The notes: generated from the letters alone by a model not told the origin. Shown: positions 7,238 through 14,021, counted from the first letter of the stretch. The stretch: DNA of 15,621 bases from an uncultured Phycisphaerales bacterium (GCA_903868035.1 CAIPTQ010000032.1:1-15621), one strand, 5' to 3'. Translations and numbers: made by a program.

Positions 7238-8377
7238 ATGTTTTCATCCTCTTTCCTCAATAAGTTCAGTTGCGCCGCCGCCCTCCTGATGCTGGCCGTG
7301 GGCTGCCGCGCCGCCGACCCGATCGCGGTCAGTCCCTTCGGCATCACGTCCGAAGGCGCGCCGATCAATCAATACACGCTCACCAACGCCAAGGGGTCCA
7401 CCCTCAAGGCCATCGAGTTCGGCGCCGGCATCACCAGCCTTTCGGTGGTCGATAAGGCGGGCAAGTTCGGCGATGTCGTCCTGGGATACGACACGCTCAA
7501 GGAATACGAATTATCGGTGCCCTCCATGGGCAATGTCGTCGGGCGCTTCGCCAATCGCATCTCCGGGGGTTCGTTTGCGATTGAGGGCAAGACCTACTAC
7601 CTCCCCCAGAACAACGGCCTGAACACGCTCCACGGCGGCTTCAAAGGCATCGGCAAACGCGCCTGGAAAGGCGATGCCGGCGTGACGGGCGAAGGCCCCA
7701 CCGTCCGCTTCACCCTGCTGGACCCCGACGGCGCCGAGGGCTTCCCGGGCAACGTCCGCTTCACCGTGCTGTATACGCTGACCAATGATGACGTGCTCAA
7801 GTGCCAGTTCTTCGCCACCACCGACAAGGCCACCCCCATCAACGTCAGCCAGCACGCCTATTTCAACCTCGGCGGCACGGGCAAGGGCGATGTGCTCAAC
7901 AATGTGGTCAAGATTTACGCCTCCAAGTACCTGCCCGTCGATGCGGGCCTCGTGCCCACCGGCAAGATGGACCCGGTCGCCGGGACGCCCTTCGACTTCA
8001 CCAAGCCCAAGACCATCACCCAGGACATCAAGCCGCTGCCGGGCATTCCCCCCGGCTATGACCACACGCTGGCGCTGGACGCCAACAAGGGCCAGCTCGC
8101 CAAGGCCGCGGAAGTGTACGATCCGGTCTCCGGCCGGCAGGTGGAATGCTGGACGACCGAGCCGGCGCTGCACTTTTCGTGCGCCCGCAATATCGACAAG
8201 CTGCCCGGGAAAAACGGCGCCACCTACATGGCCTATAGCGGCTTTGTGCTGGAGACCCAGCACTTCTCCGATTCGCCCAACAAGCCGGAGTTCCCCAGCA
8301 CGATCCTGCGGCCCGGCGAGACGTATCACCAGTTGACGCTGTTCAAATTCGTGATCCCCGCCAAGGCGCCGGAGTGA
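7238..8377 (+). CDS. galM: Aldose 1-epimerase (mutarotase), exported, probable lipoprotein
   Basis: Aldose 1-epimerase interconverts alpha and beta anomers of sugars such as galactose. The 379 residues carry the family pattern: GRFANRI, NTLHGG with His132, SQHAYFNLGG with catalytic His206, GYDHTLAL, and FVLETQHFSDSPN with catalytic base Glu339. The N-terminus is a signal peptide with an acceptable lipobox (LAVGC, Cys23), so the enzyme should act in the periplasm or on a membrane surface. There it could equilibrate sugars freed by the neighbouring hydrolases. The ATG at 7238 has CGGAG 6 nt upstream, better than the ATG at 7223. It is the last gene of the rightward sugar cluster, 78 bp after the preceding gene. 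The gene name is by family; sugar preference is unknown. Confidence 0.93.
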   Translation: MFSSSFLNKFSCAAALLMLAVGCRAADPIAVSPFGITSEGAPINQYTLTNAKGSTLKAIEFGAGITSLSVVDKAGKFGDVVLGYDTLKEYELSVPSMGNVVGRFANRISGGSFAIEGKTYYLPQNNGLNTLHGGFKGIGKRAWKGDAGVTGEGPTVRFTLLDPDGAEGFPGNVRFTVLYTLTNDDVLKCQFFATTDKATPINVSQHAYFNLGGTGKGDVLNNVVKIYASKYLPVDAGLVPTGKMDPVAGTPFDFTKPKTITQDIKPLPGIPPGYDHTLALDANKGQLAKAAEVYDPVSGRQVECWTTEPALHFSCARNIDKLPGKNGATYMAYSGFVLETQHFSDSPNKPEFPSTILRPGETYHQLTLFKFVIPAKAPE

Positions 8378-8388
8378 CCATTGTTTGT

Positions 8389-8417
8389 CCATTGAATCAA
8401 TGGTTCAATGATTCAAT
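8389..8417. terminator. Palindromic stem-loop between converging genes, possible bidirectional terminator
   Basis: ATTGAATCA (8391-8399) pairs with TGATTCAAT (8409-8417) around a 9-nt loop, and alternative hairpins overlap it (CCATTG/CAATGG at 8389-8403). It fills the 48-bp gap between the converging stop codons of galM and the pseudopilin gene. There is no strong T tract, so intrinsic termination would be weak. The words TCAATGGT, TCAATGAT and TCAATTCT also give it a degenerate 8-bp periodicity. Confidence 0.45.
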
Positions 8418-8425
8418 TCTAAACG

Positions 8426-9217
8426 TTACCTCGTGGCGTACAGGCTGTTGTCCGCCGACAGAAATCCCGTCGTTGGCGTGATGATGCTGATGCCGGCGGT
8501 GTAGCGGTCGGTGCGCGTTTCGGCGTGGCCGTCGCCGAAGGCCGCGTTGGTGGCGGCCTTGCCGTGGCGGTAGGCCTGCGTGCCGGCGGCACGGGTCAGG
8601 GGGGCCAGGGCGTCGGGGGATTGGGGGAAGGGTTCGGGGGAGCGCATGAACTTGTCGGTGACGCCGCCGTAGTAGCCGCCATCGCCGAAGAGGGCGGTGG
8701 AGGCCGGGTGGGCCAGTTCGCTGATGCGCGCCGGGCGGGTGATGGTCTCGCCGGTGCCCTTGCCGATGAAGCTGGTGTTGTAGTTGTAGCCGGTGTAGGG
8801 ATCGGAGAGGGTGGCGGAGCGGCCGGTGTAGCTGGGGCACTGCTGGATGCGCAGGGCCTGTCCCCCGGTGCCGGCGGATTGCCAGAGGATGCCGGGGGCG
8901 AGGGTCTGGTTGCCCGCCGCGTCGGTGGTGACGGCGAAATCCCAGTCGGCGGAGTTGTCGTGGGCCAGGGGGAAAAGCCCGTCGTAGGTGCCGGCATAGT
9001 TGAAGGCGGCGGTGGCCAACTGGCGCAGGTTGCTCAGGCAGACGGTGGTCTTGGCGCGCTGGCGCGCCGCGCCCAGGTTGGGCAGCAGGATGGCGATCAG
9101 CAGCGCCATGATGGCCACGACGACCAGCAGTTCAATGAGCGTGAATCCGCGTTGCCGCGGGCCGGTAATTGGTAATTGGTAATTGGTAATTGGGATGATG
9201 TGTTTATTTGTGTTCAT
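8426..9217 (-). CDS. Type II secretion-like pseudopilin with prepilin N-terminus and H-Xn-DG motif
   Basis: This 263-residue protein has a prepilin peptidase site RQRG|FTLIE (cleavage after Gly24, Glu29 at +5) and a long hydrophobic helix (LLVVVAIMALLIAILLPNLG). The helix is followed by RAKTTVCLSNLRQLATAAFNYA, typical of the large pseudopilin families of Planctomycetes. Near the C-terminus RHGKAATNAAFGDGHAE matches the H-X9-DG signature, with ten rather than nine residues between His and Asp. These proteins are thought to assemble in the envelope, but the function of the H-Xn-DG class is unknown. Its ATG overlaps the end of the PEP-CTERM gene by 14 bp, so it is probably translated by coupling and falls under the same B12 riboswitch. 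No good ribosome-binding site of its own is seen. A 7-bp tandem repeat interrupts residues about 9-18. Confidence 0.9.
   Translation of the reverse strand: MNTNKHIIPITNYQLPITGPRQRGFTLIELLVVVAIMALLIAILLPNLGAARQRAKTTVCLSNLRQLATAAFNYAGTYDGLFPLAHDNSADWDFAVTTDAAGNQTLAPGILWQSAGTGGQALRIQQCPSYTGRSATLSDPYTGYNYNTSFIGKGTGETITRPARISELAHPASTALFGDGGYYGGVTDKFMRSPEPFPQSPDALAPLTRAAGTQAYRHGKAATNAAFGDGHAETRTDRYTAGISIITPTTGFLSADNSLYATR
9164..9193. repeat. Heptanucleotide tandem repeat (GGTAATT)x4 inside the pseudopilin start region
   Basis: Four perfect GGTAATT copies plus GG occupy 30 bp. They encode the segment around NYQLPIT, between the start codon and the prepilin cleavage site. Seven is not a multiple of three, so gain or loss of one copy shifts the frame before the export signal. 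Confidence 0.95.
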
Positions 9218-10085
9218 CGGCGGCTCGCTTGCGTCGTCCGAGGATCAGGCCCCATGCGCCCAGCGCCAACACCGCCAGCGAAGAAGGCTCGGGCGCGGGC
9301 AAGCCCACGACGCCGTCGAGATAGAGCGCCGAGCCGGTGGGGACGGTGAACTGGATGTAGCTGATGGAAGGCAGGCCGGTGGCGGAGAGGTCCAGCCAGG
9401 TGCCGCCGGCGGAGCCATCGAGCGTGGCGAGGATTTGGGGCCAACTCTGGCCGTCAAAGCTGCTGACGCTGCCGAGGAAGGGCTTTTCGACATCCGCAAG
9501 GGTGCCGGCGGTGACGGAAAGCTGGTACGAGGGTGCGTCCACGCCCGTTGCGTAGTAGTTGGAGGGGTTGTTGAGGTCGAAGGTGCCGAGGGGGAACCAG
9601 AGTTCGCCGTCATCACTCACGGCCACGGCGGCGCGGCGCGGCGTGGAGAGGATCGTGGCGACACTGCCGGCATTGCCATTGGGATAGTCCGTTTCGGCCA
9701 GGGTCGTGCCGGTGTGGACGCCGATGGTGTAGCCGTCGGTGCGCACCGGGTGGGTGAATTGCAGTGTGATGGAGCCGCCCTGTCCGATGCCCAGGAGCGC
9801 GCCGGGCTGCCAGGCGCCATTGAAGGGCGTGAGCACGGAGGGATACGGCGTGCCGATGCCGGTGTCGGCGGTGAGGCCCGCGAGGGCGGCGGTGCTGGCC
9901 GTGGTGTAGGTCGCGTTGACGGCATCGGGGGGCGCGGGGGTCCAGTCGCCCGGGTCAGGTGCGGGGTAGGTCTTGCCGGCGGCATACGCCACCACGCCGG
10001 TGGCCCAATTGGCCGCCCGCCCCGCGGCGGCATCCGCCAGGGGCAGGCCCAACGCCAGCAGACACAGTAAACGGTGACGAAACAT
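9204..10085 (-). CDS. PEP-CTERM sorting-domain surface protein under B12 riboswitch control
   Basis: This 293-residue exported protein has a signal peptide (MFRHRLLCLLALGLPLADAAAG). The tail is PEPSSLAVLALGAWGLILGRRKR: a PEP motif, a hydrophobic helix and a basic cluster, which is the exosortase sorting signal. The roughly 240-residue body is rich in beta strands and Thr/Ser/Gly, with segments such as GSITLQFTHPVRTDGYTIGVHTG, AVAVSDDGELWFPLGTFDLNNP and SISYIQFTVPTGSALYLDGVVG. These resemble a discoidin/galactose-binding-like fold and suggest ligand binding at the surface. An in-frame TGA just upstream fixes the ATG at 10085, and GAGGAG (10091-10096) is a strong ribosome-binding site. A cobalamin riboswitch lies in its leader. 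The ligand is unknown; a corrinoid link is inferred only from the regulation. Confidence 0.88.
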   Translation of the reverse strand: MFRHRLLCLLALGLPLADAAAGRAANWATGVVAYAAGKTYPAPDPGDWTPAPPDAVNATYTTASTAALAGLTADTGIGTPYPSVLTPFNGAWQPGALLGIGQGGSITLQFTHPVRTDGYTIGVHTGTTLAETDYPNGNAGSVATILSTPRRAAVAVSDDGELWFPLGTFDLNNPSNYYATGVDAPSYQLSVTAGTLADVEKPFLGSVSSFDGQSWPQILATLDGSAGGTWLDLSATGLPSISYIQFTVPTGSALYLDGVVGLPAPEPSSLAVLALGAWGLILGRRKRAADEHK

Positions 10086-10089
10086 GAAG

Positions 10090-10116
10090 ACTCCTCATGC
10101 CAGTGCGCGTGGCATG
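10090..10116 (-). promoter_or_regulatory. Hairpin abutting the ribosome-binding site, candidate riboswitch expression platform
   Basis: CATGCCA (10096-10102) and TGGCATG (10110-10116) form a 7-bp stem with a 7-nt loop. On the transcript, the 3' arm runs directly into GAGGAG (10091-10096), sharing one base with it. No T-rich terminator is seen between the riboswitch and the start codon, so control of translation initiation is the likelier mechanism. Confidence 0.5.
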
Positions 10117-10261
10117 GTTGCAGGTGGACGGCGGCAACGGGCGAACAAACACCGGCACGCGCGGCAACAAGACGCGCGGCATGGAACGCGGACAAGCCCG
10201 GCAAAACGCAAAACACGGCTTGATTCGGCGTCCCATTTCGCGAGGGCCGACATCGGCGAGA

Positions 10262-10468
10262 GGCAGGTCTTCTGGCTGGGGGCTTCTGGGCCGCGTGGTC
10301 TTCCCAAGCGCGCCTGGCGACCCGCGGGAGCGGGCCCGGCTTCTGCAAGCCGGGGCCAGGAGGCTCAGTGACCGACACGGCGGGGGATGCCCGTTACAGC
10401 GGCGCGTCCGCGGCGGATTTTCACCGCCTTCCCTTTTCATCCGGCGATTGGACGCCGGACACCTGTCG
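10262..10468 (-). ncRNA. Cobalamin (adenosylcobalamin-type) riboswitch
   Basis: Read on the minus strand, the aptamer shows the family landmarks in order. ACAGGT (P1 side) is followed by a perfect P2 hairpin TCCGGCG/CGCCGGA, then AAAAGGGAA, GGTGAAAATCC, GGACGCGCCGCTGTAA, a GC-rich variable arm, TTGGGAAGACC, and the B12 box AGCCAGAAGACCTGCC at 10262-10277. The AGGT of P1 can pair with ACCT of the B12 box. High cobalamin normally lowers expression of the downstream gene. The downstream genes here are a PEP-CTERM protein and a pseudopilin, not a recognised corrinoid transporter or biosynthetic enzyme. About 176 nt of leader separate the aptamer from the start codon. Confidence 0.96.
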
Positions 10469-10477
10469 CGTGAAACG

Positions 10478-10505
10478 AGATTAGCACGCCGGGCGCGAAA
10501 TGCAA
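10478..10505 (-). promoter_or_regulatory. Candidate promoter for the riboswitch operon
   Basis: On the minus strand TTGCAT (10500-10505) and TAATCT (10478-10483) are separated by 16 bp. Transcription would start near 10471, a few bases before the riboswitch P1 helix. The position fits well, although the elements match the consensus only in part. Confidence 0.5.
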
Positions 10506-10532
10506 GGGGAAAAATGTTGGGGGGAGTATGCT

Positions 10533-10697
10533 TTACGCCACCACGGTGATCTGGCGCACCACCCGCGCGGCGTTCGCTTTCTGCGCGGCCTGCAGGTGCT
10601 TGAGATACCGGCGCGGATCGTGCCCGTAGCGTTTGCTGATGCGCATGGCCCGTGTACGCACGGCGTCTACGATGGGATTTTCAGATTGCCGTTTCAT
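10533..10697 (-). CDS. Small basic protein of unknown function, 54 residues
   Basis: This short gene encodes a protein beginning MKRQSENPIVDAVRTRAMRI, with a middle part SKRYGHDPRRYLKHLQ and the end ARVVRQITVVA. A GAGGA ribosome-binding site (10704-10708) lies 6 nt before the ATG. The gene begins 15 bp after the stop of the upstream GH51 gene on the same strand, so it is probably co-transcribed. The layout, an opening like NPIVDAVR followed by a charged stretch with YGHD, resembles short uncharacterised proteins common in Planctomycetes, some near toxin-antitoxin-like loci. I do not recognise a defined family. It is too short for many gene finders. The GH51 neighbour may be incidental. Confidence 0.7.
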   Translation of the reverse strand: MKRQSENPIVDAVRTRAMRISKRYGHDPRRYLKHLQAAQKANAARVVRQITVVA

Positions 10698-10712
10698 CAG
10701 GCGTCCTCGTGT

Positions 10713-12635
10713 CTACGGTGTAATGCGCACTGTCGCCGCCGACCATGGTGGCATCGTGAATTTCACGGTCCCGCCCTCGATGGTCGCCGTGCCCGCCGCC
10801 GGTTTAATTTTGTCCGGCTCGGTAATGGTGTTCTTCACGTTCTCCGCCCCGGGGGCGATGACCTGCATCACCGCGGCCTTGGGCGCAAGGTCGCCCTCCA
10901 GCCGCACCGCCGCCTCCACCGCCGTACTCTCCGGATTCACCACCTTCAGATACACCGTCTTCTTGTCCGCACTGCGCGCCGCCACAAAATTCAGCGGCCG
11001 CTCCGGCCCGTCCACCGCCAGCAGGTTGGGGGCGAAGGCTTCGCGCCACAGTTTCATCACCACGTAGTTGCCCGCCGGGAACCACCCCTTCTGGTCAAAG
11101 TTAATCAGCGCGTTGTCCCAACTGGTCGTCACCCCGATCTTCCGCATGAACAGCGCCGGGCACGACATCGTCACCAGATCCCCCTGCCGCTCGAAGGCGT
11201 TGAGAATGCCGCCGGCATACAGCCCCACGCGCCAGTCGTTGCCCCAGCGGCCATACGTCAGGTTCCACTCCGAAACGTAAATCTTGATGTCGGGGTTGGC
11301 CGACTTCTTGATCATCTCCCCTCGCCCCTTCAAAAACTCCTCGTACTTCCGCGGGTCTTCCTTGTAGTCGGCCGGATGTTCCGTCAGCAGGCCGTTGTAG
11401 TAGTGCGGCGAGAGCACGTCGAATTGCTTGGCGCATTGCTCGAGCAGTCGCGGGTCCCAGTTGCGATTGGCCGCCTGGTTGCCTTCGCCGGGGCCGGTGT
11501 CATACGCATAGCTGCCGCAGACGGACAGCTTCAAATCCGGATACTTCGCGCGGATGGGCGGGCAGAATTTGTTGACGATGTCCACGTACTGCGGGAACTG
11601 CATCAGCAGCCACGTCTCGTTGTCGATCTCCAGCGTCTTGAGCTTGTACGCGGCATGCCCGTTGGCGGCCCGCATCTTCCCATACTCCGTCGTGGCGTCC
11701 CCCATGCAATATTCCAGCCAGCGCAGCGCATCCTCCACACCCCGGGCCGTGTTCAGCACCAGGATCGGTTCGCTCCCGATCTTCTCGCACAACTGCAAAA
11801 ACTCATCCGTCCCAAACTGATATGTGTCGCGGTCGTTCCACTGCTCCACCGGGTGCGGCAGCCGCTTCTCGCGCGGGCCGATGCCGTTCTGCCAGATGTA
11901 CTTGTTGGCGAAGCTGCCGCCGGGCCAGCGGATGGTGGCGGGTTGGAGATCGGTGACGGCCTTGAGGAGATCGGGCCGATAGCCGCCGGTGGCCAGGGCG
12001 CTGGCGGAGAAGAGGGAGATTTGGTCGATGTTGATCAGTCCGAAGGAGGATGTCGTGATATTCAGGGTCGCGCTATCGACCGATTTGGACGCGGTGAAGT
12101 CGAAGGTGAACTTCTTCCATTCCTGCGCGACGCCGTTGATTGATTTGGAAACGACTGCGGCATTGCCGTCGCTGAAAGTGATGACGACATCGCCGCTCCC
12201 GCGGGCGTAAAGCGTGAACGTGTATTTTTCGCCTTCCTTCAGACAGATGTTTTTCTGCTTGATGCCCGACGGCATGCCAAGGTCGTTACCCGTCAAGCGG
12301 ATGGAGCTATCGGCATTATACGGGTTGTCACGATCCACCTGCGCAAAGGAGAGGAATTCCCAGTAGCGCGGTGGCGTGGCAGGCTGGGTGGCGGGCGCGC
12401 TGGCGGCGGTGGGGGGGCGGCCGGGGGGGAGTTCCAGCGTGCCGTTGAGGATTTGATCCCCCCACAGCCCCCCATGCACCGAATTGAATATATGCTCCAG
12501 GAACTGCCCATAAATCCGATTGTCAATGGTCTTGGTCGTTTGGTCGGTGTGGACGGTGAGCGCGACGGGTTCGGCCCCGGCGGTGCTTGCCGTCAAGGCC
12601 AGAAGCGCCGCCGCCAGGGGAAGTCGGAATTTCAT
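10713..12635 (-). CDS. Alpha-L-arabinofuranosidase, GH51, secreted, with carbohydrate-binding-like insert
   Basis: This 640-residue enzyme cleaves terminal arabinofuranose from arabinan or arabinoxylan side chains. A signal peptide (MKFRLPLAAALLALTASTAGA) directs export. The start of the TIM barrel is IYGQFLEHIFNSVHGGLWGDQI. Residues about 100-215 look like a CBM4/9-type beta-sandwich (YTFTLYARGSGDVVITFSDG, NITTSSFGLINIDQISLF), as in many bacterial GH51 enzymes. The acid/base is Glu340 in LEIDNETW and the nucleophile Glu456 in YVSEWN, 116 apart as expected for clan GH-A. A C-terminal beta domain ends the protein. The ATG at 12635 is preferred over the adjacent GTG because GGAG lies 5 nt upstream. 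It faces the uronate cluster and extends it towards pectin with arabinan branches, for example rhamnogalacturonan I. Confidence 0.94.
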   Translation of the reverse strand: MKFRLPLAAALLALTASTAGAEPVALTVHTDQTTKTIDNRIYGQFLEHIFNSVHGGLWGDQILNGTLELPPGRPPTAASAPATQPATPPRYWEFLSFAQVDRDNPYNADSSIRLTGNDLGMPSGIKQKNICLKEGEKYTFTLYARGSGDVVITFSDGNAAVVSKSINGVAQEWKKFTFDFTASKSVDSATLNITTSSFGLINIDQISLFSASALATGGYRPDLLKAVTDLQPATIRWPGGSFANKYIWQNGIGPREKRLPHPVEQWNDRDTYQFGTDEFLQLCEKIGSEPILVLNTARGVEDALRWLEYCMGDATTEYGKMRAANGHAAYKLKTLEIDNETWLLMQFPQYVDIVNKFCPPIRAKYPDLKLSVCGSYAYDTGPGEGNQAANRNWDPRLLEQCAKQFDVLSPHYYNGLLTEHPADYKEDPRKYEEFLKGRGEMIKKSANPDIKIYVSEWNLTYGRWGNDWRVGLYAGGILNAFERQGDLVTMSCPALFMRKIGVTTSWDNALINFDQKGWFPAGNYVVMKLWREAFAPNLLAVDGPERPLNFVAARSADKKTVYLKVVNPESTAVEAAVRLEGDLAPKAAVMQVIAPGAENVKNTITEPDKIKPAAGTATIEGGTVKFTMPPWSAATVRITP

Positions 12636-12770
12636 CACTGCTCCTTACAGGAATGGCCGCGCCGCCGAGCAATCGTGGCGCAGCGCCTCGATCGGATCCT
12701 TGTGTGCCGCCACATGCGCCGGATCCACGCGCGGCTTGGAGCCGCAGGCTTGGTCCGCGCCCTGTGCTTC

Positions 12771-12800
12771 ATTTTATTCGCATTCACCAGATGAAGGCAA
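12771..12800 (-). promoter_or_regulatory. Candidate promoter for the GH51 gene
   Basis: On the minus strand TTGCCT (12795-12800) and TAAAAT (12771-12776, 5 of 6 consensus matches) are 18 bp apart. The predicted leader is about 130 nt and includes a GCGGCT/AGCCGC hairpin near 12731-12745. Found by eye. Confidence 0.38.
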
Positions 12801-12976
12801 TTCCAAGCCGGCGCACGGCGCACCATCGATTTGGTAAAAAGGGACGCCGCCGCCAGATGAAGTGCGTCGCGCACCGGCAGCAAGGGCCTCAGCTCATGCC
12901 TCCGGCAAATGGCCCCCGTGGGCGTTGGTGGTGACGCCTGCACCGGGGTTGCCGGGGGCGATTCCGGGGCCCGCGC

Positions 12977-13012
12977 GCCCGCGCTGACGCCCGCGCTGAC
13001 GCCCGCGCTGAC
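12977..13012. repeat. Three tandem copies of GCCCGCGCTGAC
   Basis: Three perfect 12-bp copies occur in direct succession, followed by GC and then diverging sequence. They lie about 30 bp upstream of the presumed cysE promoter. They may be replication slippage in GC-rich DNA or a repeated binding site. Confidence 0.9.
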
Positions 13013-13020
13013 GCTACGGG

Positions 13021-13048
13021 TTCCGTTTGGCGGCCGCTGCTGTAGAAT
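13021..13048 (+). promoter_or_regulatory. Candidate promoter for cysE
   Basis: TAGAAT at 13043-13048 is preceded by TG (an extended -10 look) and, 16 bp upstream, by a weak TTCCGT at 13021-13026. The cysE ATG is 32 bp downstream, with TGGAG (13071-13075) as ribosome-binding site. Confidence 0.33.
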
Positions 13049-13079
13049 ACCAGGGAACGTATGATTACGATGGAGTCCC

Positions 13080-14021
13080 ATGGCAAACGACGCAACGAAT
13101 TTCCGCTCCCTGGTGCAGGCGATTGTCGCCAGTTACCAGGAAGAGCCGCAGACCCGGCACATCGATGCGGGGCACCTGCCCAACCGCGACGCCATCGTCG
13201 AGCTCATCAAGCTGATCCGCGAGCTGCTGTTCCCCGGATACTTCGGCAAGCAGAACCTCACCGCCCGCACGCTGGAATACCACGTGGGCGAATTGATCAA
13301 CGTGATCCACGACAAGCTCTACGAGCAGGTCAACAACGCCATCCGCCACCAGGCCACGCGGCGCGGGGCGGATTGCCCGAGCTGCGACACCACGGCCGAG
13401 GCGGTGGTGCAGGAGTTTCTGGGGGCGCTGCCGGCATTGCGGGCGACGCTGGCGACGGACGTGCAGGCGGCCTTTGAGGGCGATCCGGCGGCGGCGGACA
13501 CCGATGAGATCATCTTCTCGTATCCGGGGCTGTTCGCCATCAGCGTGTATCGCATCGCCCACGAACTGCACAAGGCGCAGGTGCCGCTGATGCCGCGGAT
13601 CATGACCGAGTACGCCCACAACCTCACGGGCATCGACATCCACCCCGGGGCGGCCATTGGGGATTACTTTTTCATCGACCACGGCACAGGCGTGGTGATC
13701 GGGGAGACGTCCCTCATCGGCCAGCGCGTGAAGCTCTACCAGGGCGTGACGCTCGGGGCGCTCTCCACGCGCGGCGGGCAAACGCTGCGCGGTTCCAAGC
13801 GCCATCCGACGCTGGAGGACGAGGTGACGGTGTATTCCGGGGCGACGATCCTGGGCGGGGAAACGGTGATCGGGCGGGGCGCGACGATCAACGGCAACGT
13901 GTTCATCACGCAGAGCGTGCCGGCGCATACGCGGGTGAGCGTGAAGAATCCGGAGTTGCAGTACCGGAACCGGCCGCCGAAGGAATTCAAGCAGGAGTTG
14001 GCGCCGGACTGGCAGATTTAG
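13080..14021 (+). CDS. cysE: Serine O-acetyltransferase
   Basis: This 313-residue cytoplasmic enzyme transfers acetyl from acetyl-CoA to L-serine, giving O-acetylserine, the first step of cysteine synthesis. An N-terminal helical domain of about 175 residues is followed by left-handed beta-helix hexapeptide repeats. The active-site pair is visible as Asp186 (GIDIHPGAAIG) and His201 (DHGTGVVIGE), with the same 15-residue spacing as Asp143/His158 of E. coli CysE. RHPTLEDEVTVYSGATILGG and VPAHTRVSVKNPE complete the beta-helix. The tail after about residue 290 (LQYRNRPPKEFKQELAPDWQI) differs from the E. coli C-terminus, which mediates cysteine inhibition and CysK binding, so regulation may differ. 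Its stop codon overlaps the stop of a converging receptor remnant. It is unrelated in function to the sugar genes. Confidence 0.95.
   Translation: MANDATNFRSLVQAIVASYQEEPQTRHIDAGHLPNRDAIVELIKLIRELLFPGYFGKQNLTARTLEYHVGELINVIHDKLYEQVNNAIRHQATRRGADCPSCDTTAEAVVQEFLGALPALRATLATDVQAAFEGDPAAADTDEIIFSYPGLFAISVYRIAHELHKAQVPLMPRIMTEYAHNLTGIDIHPGAAIGDYFFIDHGTGVVIGETSLIGQRVKLYQGVTLGALSTRGGQTLRGSKRHPTLEDEVTVYSGATILGGETVIGRGATINGNVFITQSVPAHTRVSVKNPELQYRNRPPKEFKQELAPDWQI

Larger units (their letters stand above)
12639..13079. other. Divergent 441-bp intergenic region between GH51 and cysE
   Basis: I find no convincing gene here. Open frames on both strands are rich in Arg, Pro and Ala in the manner of GC-rich shadow frames. 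The region holds the GH51 promoter candidate, a 12-bp triple repeat at 12977-13012, and a possible cysE promoter just before 13080. Confidence 0.6.

Noticed and set aside
8389..8417. Possible CRISPR-like or IS-end repeat between galM and the pseudopilin gene
   Set aside because: Only one short palindromic cluster with no spacers, no transposase and no second copy in the window; a convergent stem-loop is sufficient.
9617..10440. Minus-strand frames running through the riboswitch and the PEP-CTERM start
   Set aside because: Pro/Arg/Ser-rich shadow frames; the conserved RNA and the signal peptide of the PEP-CTERM gene explain the region.
10500..12143. Plus-strand 547-codon frame opposite GH51
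   Set aside because: Shadow frame, rich in His/Arg/Val, opposite a GH51 enzyme with both catalytic glutamates in place.
12636..12760. Short minus-strand frame containing VDPAHVAAHKDPIEALRHD ahead of GH51
   Set aside because: The stretch looks protein-like but has no ATG, no ribosome-binding site and only about 40 codons; possibly a decayed gene end, not supportable.
12635..13081. 148-codon minus-strand frame ending at the GH51 start with a TGATG overlap
   Set aside because: The stop-start overlap is tempting, but the sequence is Arg/Pro/Ala low complexity, includes the 12-bp triple repeat, and covers the promoter candidate; no domain is recognisable.
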